DNA of 7,683 nt, from NCBI GenBank assembly GCA_022566435.1, contig JADFIX010000145.1:1-7683 (forward strand), given 5' to 3'. A program made the position numbers and the translations under genes. Origin of the DNA: Planctomycetota bacterium. GTDB taxonomy: Bacteria; Planctomycetota; Phycisphaerae; UBA1845. Each line of letters begins with the position of its first letter. The first letter of the stretch is position 1. Below, piece after piece: positions 1-5,600 of this stretch. The notes under the pieces were generated by a model. It was not told the DNA's origin, ran no database searches, and saw only the letters and a program-made list of their open reading frames with translations.

Positions 1-336
1 GAGCGAGGGATCGCCGGTGACGAAGCCGCGCACTCGCGCGACCGGGATCGCCTCGTCCACCAATTCAACCCAGGTGCGGTTGGTCTCCACGCCACCGGAA
101 ACGGGTGGGATCACCGCCACTTCGTCGCCGTCTTTCAACGCAAGATCGCCACCCACGAATTCCTGATTGACCGCGAATCGAACCGTCGGCAGGGCGGCGG
201 CGATCTTCGGAAAGCGGGCGGTCAACTCGCCGCGAAGCTCGTCGAGTCCCGCCTTGTCGGCCAACGTCAACGCGGTGGATTCCACGCCCGCCATGTCTTT
301 CGCAGGTCCGAGAAACCTGACTTCAATCGTAATCAC
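1..336 (-). CDS. moaX: MoaD-MoaE fusion (MoaX-like molybdopterin synthase), 5' part, cut by window edge
   Basis: The gene would supply both subunits of molybdopterin synthase, which converts cyclic pyranopterin monophosphate to molybdopterin in the cytoplasm. MoaD carries the sulfur as a C-terminal thiocarboxylate and MoaE is the catalytic partner. The reading frame runs leftward from a GTG start and gives 112 residues without a stop. Residues 1-82 match MoaD: a VITIEVRFLGPAKDMAG opening, a DGDEVAVIPPVSGG close and Gly-Gly at 81-82. There is no stop after the Gly-Gly. Residues 89-112 (WVELVDEAIPVARVRGF, then TGDPS) look like the start of MoaE. MoaD normally needs a free C-terminal Gly, so a fused form should require cleavage after Gly82, as known for mycobacterial MoaX. 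The only start after the upstream in-frame TAG is this GTG, with an AAGAGG ribosome site 8 bases away. MoaD is a strong call. The fusion is likely, but most of MoaE lies outside the window. Confidence 0.8.
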   Translation of the reverse strand, partial: MITIEVRFLGPAKDMAGVESTALTLADKAGLDELRGELTARFPKIAAALPTVRFAVNQEFVGGDLALKDGDEVAVIPPVSGGVETNRTWVELVDEAIPVARVRGFVTGDPSL

Positions 337-344
337 GAAAACAT

Positions 345-350
345 CCTCTT
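345..350 (-). promoter_or_regulatory. Ribosome binding site for the MoaD-MoaE gene
   Basis: On the minus strand this reads AAGAGG, 8 bases before the GTG start at 336. It decides the start, because no ATG, GTG or TTG lies in frame between the upstream in-frame TAG and this GTG. Confidence 0.6.
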
Positions 351-461
351 GTGGCTTCTTGCCGGTATCTGACCGGGTCGCACACTAAGGTAACATGAGT
401 GACCGCAACCGCATAGGCGGGAATGCGAAACGCAACGCGCACGAAGCGCGGACGCCTCAAA

Positions 462-629
462 CAGCGATTCAGAGGCGAAGGCTTCATGAGTCAATGCGTG
501 GCACCGCCTTCAAGCAGTGCCGTTTGGGTGCAGCTCGAGGCACTACAGCAGTCGTACGCACTTGGTGCCACCAGCCCGTCGCGTGGCTGTTCCGGCGGAG
601 TATCATGAACGGAAGCCTCGAGAATCACT
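462..629. repeat. Nested inverted-repeat cluster, possible structured RNA or small mobile-element relic
   Basis: Several complementary arms nest within one another. CAG-c-GATTC-a-GAGGC (462-476) pairs with GCCTC-ga-GAATC-a-CTG (615-629), giving 13 pairs with small bulges. TTCATGA (483-489) pairs with TCATGAA (603-609). GTGGCACC (498-505) pairs with GGTGCCAC (564-571). AGTGCC (516-521) pairs with GGCACT (539-544). CAGCC (572-576) pairs with GGCTG (585-589). Together they would fold into one branched stem of about 170 bases on either strand. It lies in non-coding DNA. It could be a small RNA, a leader structure or a decayed inverted-repeat element. No known RNA family is recognised, and TCATGA is self-complementary, which weakens that one arm. 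Confidence 0.35.
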
Positions 630-652
630 GCGAGACACAGCTACTTTATCGC

Positions 653-684
653 AGTGCCCTTCGGTGACCGTTTCACATGGCACT
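653..684. repeat. Small inverted repeat reusing the AGTGCC/GGCACT arms
   Basis: AGTGCC (653-658) faces GGCACT (679-684) across 20 bases. The same pair of arms occurs at 516-521 and 539-544, and both left arms are followed by a similar T/G-rich stretch (GTTTGGGTG and CTTCGGTG). This hints at two related copies of a small hairpin. A six-base stem is weak by itself. Confidence 0.2.
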
Positions 685-874
685 TCTGTTCTTTCGCGGC
701 GACGTTCGGGCACCGCCGTCAACCGTCTCAGATGCCTGCGATTCACGGAATTATTTTTGAAAACGAGAAAAAGACCAGGTGCACCGATCTTGACACGCGA
801 GTCGGACATGCGACAGGAAAGTCATCGATAGAAACTGTTCCAAGTTGCGATCACCAACCTGCCGATTGCGATTC

Positions 875-911
875 CCAAGATTTTTTCTCGAAAAACAAGA
901 AAAACCCTTGG
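875..911. repeat. Imperfect A/T-tract hairpin
   Basis: CCAAG (875-879) pairs with CTTGG (907-911), and after two mismatches TTTTTCT (882-888) pairs with AGAAAAA (898-904). The centre is A-rich. It is the most A/T-rich stretch of the intergenic region. It could be a terminator-like or protein-binding structure or a curved A-tract. It does not end a gene in this window, so a terminator role is doubtful. Confidence 0.3.
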
Positions 912-936
912 CGCGCCGTTTCTTATTCGTTAGAGT
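908..936 (+). promoter_or_regulatory. Weak sigma-70-like promoter candidate for the exported-protein pair
   Basis: TTGGCG (908-913) and TAGAGT (931-936) are separated by 17 bases, and each matches four of six consensus positions. The pair lies about 175 bases before the first start codon, which would leave a long leader holding the hairpins at 995-1042. Matches this loose occur by chance, so this is only a candidate. Confidence 0.15.
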
Positions 937-994
937 GGTTGCCGGATCGGGAAAAGCTACTCGAGACTCTACGTATTTGAGATCGGTAAGTGCT

Positions 995-1042
995 CTCCGT
1001 CGTCCGACGGGAGGCCCTGCGCTGCATGTCTACGGCTGCAGG
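995..1042 (+). repeat. Two adjacent hairpins in the presumed leader
   Basis: CTC-CGTCG (995-1002) faces CGACG-G-GAG (1005-1013) with one unpaired base. CCTGC (1016-1020) faces GCAGG (1038-1042). Both lie 70-120 bases before the first start codon, within the likely 5' leader of the two-gene unit. They could affect translation or transcript stability. The first has a very short turn, so the inner pairs may not all form. Confidence 0.25.
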
Positions 1043-1098
1043 CGAGTACGATTTCGAAATATTCGCCATGGATCGGCCGGATTAAGCTAGAAAAATAA

Positions 1099-1103
1099 GG
1101 GAG
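1099..1103 (+). promoter_or_regulatory. Ribosome binding site that favours the ATG at 1113
   Basis: GGGAG ends directly against an upstream ATG at 1104, leaving no spacing, but lies 9 bases before the in-frame ATG at 1113. The second ATG is therefore the likelier start. Confidence 0.6.
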
Positions 1104-1112
1104 ATGTTTCTC

Positions 1113-2657
1113 ATGAGACACGCAACCGTCATTGTCTGTTTTCTCCTTGCCCTGGGTCTCGCCAACGCGCCGCCGGCGCTTGGCCAGACCGTCACCCAAT
1201 CCTTCGACCTCGATGAGGGCTGGAATTTCATCTGGCTTCAGGTCGACCCAACGCCCAACGACCCCGCCACCGTGCTGGGCAGCCTGGACTACACCCGGCT
1301 CAGCACGTTCATGCCGGGTACGCCCGCCGCCCCGGATGGCACGTGGGCGACCCACTACAACCCGGATACGCCGGCCGGCAATCTGGCCGCGATGGCTGGG
1401 AATCACGGCTACCTGATCAACATGAACACCCCGGCCGCGTTGACGGTGACGGGCACGCCCGCCTTAGGCAAACGCAGATTCAGCGGCAGCTCGGGCCAGC
1501 TTTTCGGCATTACGCTGGAGAGCCTGGAACAGGTCACGTTCAACGAATACTTCGGCTTTGCCGGCGCCCACGCCAAAATCACCACCATCCTGCGCTTGAA
1601 CGGCGATGGATTTGTACCGGTCGGCGCGGATGACAACATCATATCCGGTGCTTCCTACTGGCTCTTTTTTACGTCGGACTTCACCTACAGCGGACCGTTC
1701 CGCGTGCGAGTCGGCAACGAGGGATACGCATTCGGCGACCGAGGCTACGTCGACGAAATCGCCGTGGAGGTGCCGGTGAGTGCTCAAACGCAGTCGCTGA
1801 CCATTATGGCATGCCCTGACGCGGCCGGCGGTGATGCCGACTGGTTGGAATACCTGGAGATTACGCCACGGGACGGTGAACTGGATTTACGCGAGTGGAA
1901 AACATTCGGCGACCAGGGCACCGTGTTTACCGTGCCCGCCGACACATCGCGGCTGTCGGTGACGATTCGCGCCAACCGAAAGGGGCGCGACGTCGCGAAG
2001 TACATGGCACTGGTCAAGGTCAAAAACGCCGACGGGTTTACGGAAACCATCCCGGCCGGCATGGAAGTGGCGTCGTTTTACGGTCTTTACGTCGGGCAAG
2101 TGACTCTGGGTGAGGTCTCGATGACCGGTCGGAACGCGGATCTGGCATCGGCTTCCGCCATGCGGATGGCACTGATCCTGGCACTACCCGATCCGGCTAC
2201 CGAGGCGGGGGAGTCCATGAAACTGCTGGGCGAAAAGACGCTGAACCTATTTCGCGAAGGTCGCCCGATCACCTATCACTACAACGCCATCCTCTTCCCG
2301 AAGCCCATCGACCTCGAGGGGGCGATCACCGGCAACGGCATGGCCGGCACGTTGACCGGCACGCAAGAAATCTCCGAAGATCATAAGCTCAATCCCTACC
2401 GTCATCGATACCACCCTGAACACGGTCAGGGCTTCAAGATTACCCGCGAGGTCACGCTGGCATTCCTCGAAGAGGACTTCAATCCCGTCAACCGTGCCAT
2501 GGGTCTGGCGGAGAGTGCGGGTAACAACGAGCTCAACGGCATCTACACGGAGAAGATCACGGGCCTTTCGCTCTACCCCGTCACCGTCCGGGGCACTTTC
2601 AAATTGCGTCGTATGTCCCACACGACCGACCTCACGAAACTGGGGAGTCAACAATGA
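1113..2657 (+). CDS. Exported protein of unknown function, partner of the downstream giant protein
   Basis: The product has 514 residues and is exported. Residues 1-24 form a signal peptide: Arg2, a hydrophobic stretch at about 5-19, and a likely cut after APPALG before Gln25. The mature N-terminus has a GWNFIWLQVDP motif (36-46), followed by Trp/Gly/Asn-rich beta segments. This is like the 'GWN' start of several exported bacterial beta domains. Later landmarks are GLYVGQVTLGEVS (324-336), TYHYNAILFP (387-396), NPYRHRYHPEHGQG (427-440) and GTFKLRRM (494-501). I recall motifs of this kind from very large exported planctomycete and verrucomicrobial proteins, but know no named family. Only one Cys remains after signal-peptide removal, unlike the Cys-rich neighbour. 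The stop overlaps the next start (ATGA), so the two are co-transcribed and probably work together. An extra ATG at 1104 adds three residues but has no ribosome-site spacing. The reading frame is certain; the function is unknown. Confidence 0.9.
   Translation: MRHATVIVCFLLALGLANAPPALGQTVTQSFDLDEGWNFIWLQVDPTPNDPATVLGSLDYTRLSTFMPGTPAAPDGTWATHYNPDTPAGNLAAMAGNHGYLINMNTPAALTVTGTPALGKRRFSGSSGQLFGITLESLEQVTFNEYFGFAGAHAKITTILRLNGDGFVPVGADDNIISGASYWLFFTSDFTYSGPFRVRVGNEGYAFGDRGYVDEIAVEVPVSAQTQSLTIMACPDAAGGDADWLEYLEITPRDGELDLREWKTFGDQGTVFTVPADTSRLSVTIRANRKGRDVAKYMALVKVKNADGFTETIPAGMEVASFYGLYVGQVTLGEVSMTGRNADLASASAMRMALILALPDPATEAGESMKLLGEKTLNLFREGRPITYHYNAILFPKPIDLEGAITGNGMAGTLTGTQEISEDHKLNPYRHRYHPEHGQGFKITREVTLAFLEEDFNPVNRAMGLAESAGNNELNGIYTEKITGLSLYPVTVRGTFKLRRMSHTTDLTKLGSQQ
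2642..2647 (+). promoter_or_regulatory. Ribosome binding site for the giant protein gene
   Basis: GGGGAG inside the end of the preceding gene lies 6 bases before the ATG at 2654, which itself overlaps the preceding TGA. This supports translational coupling. A second site, GGAG at 2688-2691, lies 7 bases before an in-frame ATG at 2699, so a shorter start 15 residues downstream is also possible. Confidence 0.55.
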
Positions 2658-5600
2658 AAACTCAATCAGCTTACAAAAAAACGGCACGGAGTAGCGAGAT
2701 GACCTGGATCAAACTTCGGAATTTTCTCCTGATGGTGCTGGTGGCGGTGCTACTTGGCGTTGCCTCCGCTCAGGTGATCGCGCAGTATCCGCGCTGCCCC
2801 GTGGGTATCTGCTGCCCCGGATTAAAAACAACCAATTGCGAGGCCACAACGGTTGGCGAGGTATGCGATGATGAAACCATTGCCTTAGTTGGCTTAGCCC
2901 ATCACATAACTCCCAAGTTCTGCTTGGACTGGGATGGCACAGGACACAATCGATATTGCACGGCCAATGGCGCCTGCTGCCAACGAGACGGCGCATGCAT
3001 GGTACAGAGCGCCGCAGTATGCCTCGACGCCGGTGGCACCTATTTTGGTCACGGCAGTTTATGCTCTAGTACTGATCGAAACCACTGCATGGGCGCCTGC
3101 TGCCAACCCCCCGTCGCTGGCGGAGACGACGAATGCAAGGACTTCCATTCGATCAACACTTGCGAGACGGCCGGCGGAAGCTTTCTCGGCTTCGGTTCGA
3201 GCTGCAACTCGACCGTACCGCTTTTTTGCGCCTGTAATGCCCTCGATCTGAATCCCCTCGGCGGACCGTATAGCTACGAAGGAAACACCTACTGGATCCT
3301 GGAAAAGCGCAATTACGCGGACGCTGAGCAGACTGCGCGATGCCTCGGTGGACACTTGGTTATCCTCGACGATGTGAATGAAGATAAGTGGGTCCAGCAT
3401 AGATTTGTCAACTATGACCCCCGCTGGCTGGGTTATAACGGCCGATGGATTCCTTCTGTCCAGACGGCGTGGAGAGATGCCCTCGGCCAGGAAATTGTAT
3501 ACGAGAATTGGTGTGAAACGGAACCGTGCGATGCTCGGTTCGGGCGTTACGCTGCCCTTGGCGAAGGAGCGGTAACCCATTGGGAAGACGTTAAAGACGA
3601 CATGGACCGGTATGTCATCGTGGAAGCACGCGGGTGTGACGCCGCAGGAGGGTTAACCGCGACCTACCAATACGTCGGTATGGAAAAGCAGACATACCCT
3701 GCTGGTGAACGGTCAATAGATCCGGTCACGGGGCCAATCATTTCACGGGTCGATGCCGTCATAGACTTCAACTGGACGGAGACGAGCTACCAAGTCTTTA
3801 GCCAGGGCTGGCCTTTGCCTTCTGATCGCACCTGTTTAAGTTATTCTAGATTGGTGGAGAAGATAGATCCGTCTATGCCGCAAAAACCGGACCTGAAGCT
3901 GAGTCGTATCGATGTAGGGGACGCCGCCTCGTATCCTTGCATCGTATCGGCTGAAAGGTTTAACGCATCCTGGTCCGGCTTCGTCCGTGTTGATGATTCC
4001 GAGCTTTATGTGTTCTACCTGACGAGCGGGGTCGAGGATTGCACTGATTCTGGTTGTACGCCGGTGACAACGACCCTGCGCGTTCGGGATTCCGACGCGG
4101 CGGCGGGTGTATACTTGATTGACGAAGCCGGCGGGTCTGCGCCTTTCGGGGCAATCTCGCCCGGCAATGGAATCATTGCGCATGGGCAGATCCAAGAGCT
4201 TTTCGCCGGCGAATTCCTTGAGGCCGGCAAATTATATGAAATCGAGATCACCTACAACAACTTCGGTACGTGGGTCGAGTACAACGGCACAACCCTTTGT
4301 ACAGCGGGTTTTGCCTCTGGTAGCGTTGTAACAAGAGTGCCATTCATTCGCCTTGAGTGGAAAACCCCTTGGACGGATAGGAAGGTGATCCCGCCGAACA
4401 ACTTGCTGCCGAAATCTCTGGAAGGTGACTGCAACGGAAACACCGTGTCCGACGCTTGCGATATTGCGAACTGCCCGCGAGATTCGGACTGTGTCGAGAA
4501 CTGCCCGCGGGTCGATCCGTTATGTGTCGCGAACTGCAGGCCGGATCCTGAGTGCGTTGCGGACTGCCCGGTGGAAGATCCGTCCTGCGCCGACTGCGAC
4601 TGTAACAACGTGCCGGACGGGTGCCAACTGCTCGCGGAATGTCCGCCAGGCGCGACCTGCGACCTAGTATGCAAGCCAAATGTGAACTGCGTCGCGAACT
4701 GCACAGATCCTTGCTGCATCGCGCGGTGCCCCCTCGAGGATCAGATGTCGGTCTGCATCACTGACTGCGATGACAACGGCGTGCTCGACGTATGCGAACG
4801 CGGTGACGACTGGGATTGCAACGACAACAAGATTTGGGACGAGTGCGAGCGCAACGAGACAACGGACTGCAACGACAACGACGTGCTCGACGAATGCGAA
4901 TTGAGTTTGGACTGTCAAGCCGATTTTTTGACAGCGAACGAGCATTGTGACCAAGATGCGGTGGATGATCTGGTGAAGGGCGTGCCGGACGACTGCGAGT
5001 TGGACCTGAATGACTTCAATCGCAACGGAATTCCCGACGATTGTGACATCTGCAATGGACTGATTATCGATTGCAACCGCAACACGTATCCCGACCGCTG
5101 TGAATTGCCAACGACAACTGATCCGGTCTGTGACACGGTCCCTAAAAGCGACGATTGCAACGGAAACCGGGTGCCCGACGAGTGTGAGATCGACATGGAC
5201 CGGGGGGACGACTTCTTCTGCGACTCCGACGTTGATTCGTGCGATCCCGATTGCAACCACAATGGCGTCCTGGACTCTTGCGACGTCAGCGACCGCACCA
5301 GTGCCGATTGCGATGACAACACCGTGCCCGACGAGTGCGAGATCAGCGTGCTCGACGGCGGCGATTGTATCATAGCCAAAGGGTTTTTCGATCCCGTGGC
5401 AGGGCGAACGTTCGGGTGTGACTCGGACTGCAATGGGAACGGCAAGGTCGACATCTGCGACATTCCAGTATCTGAGAAAGGCAAGTGCACCGCGGCGAGT
5501 TGCGCGGCCAGCGACTGCGATGGCAACGGAACCCCCGACGTTTGCGACATTCGGACCGGCGAAGAACAGGACTGCAACAACAACATAACGCCTGACAAGT

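Larger units (their letters stand above)
337..1112. other. Divergent intergenic region with no convincing gene
   Basis: This stretch separates the leftward molybdopterin synthase gene from the rightward exported-protein pair, so it should hold promoters for both directions. All open frames here are short (about 110 codons or fewer), overlap one another in several frames and give Arg/Ser/Pro-rich translations with no recognisable domain, as expected of non-coding DNA. It does hold several inverted repeats (462-629, 995-1013, 1016-1042), two related A/T-tract segments (737-776 and 867-911) and a weak sigma-70-like promoter candidate (908-936). I see no tRNA, rRNA or transposase remnant. Confidence 0.6.

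Noticed and set aside
790..818. Perfect TTGACA as a -35 box
   Set aside because: At 16-18 bases downstream there is no -10-like hexamer (the sequence there is ACAGGA).
395..980. Several short overlapping plus-strand frames in the intergenic region
   Set aside because: They overlap in different frames, have Arg/Ser-rich low-information translations and match no domain I know.
1104..1112. Upstream ATG as start of the 514-residue protein
   Set aside because: The GGGAG ribosome site abuts this ATG with no spacing, whereas the ATG at 1113 has 9 bases and gives a cleaner signal peptide.
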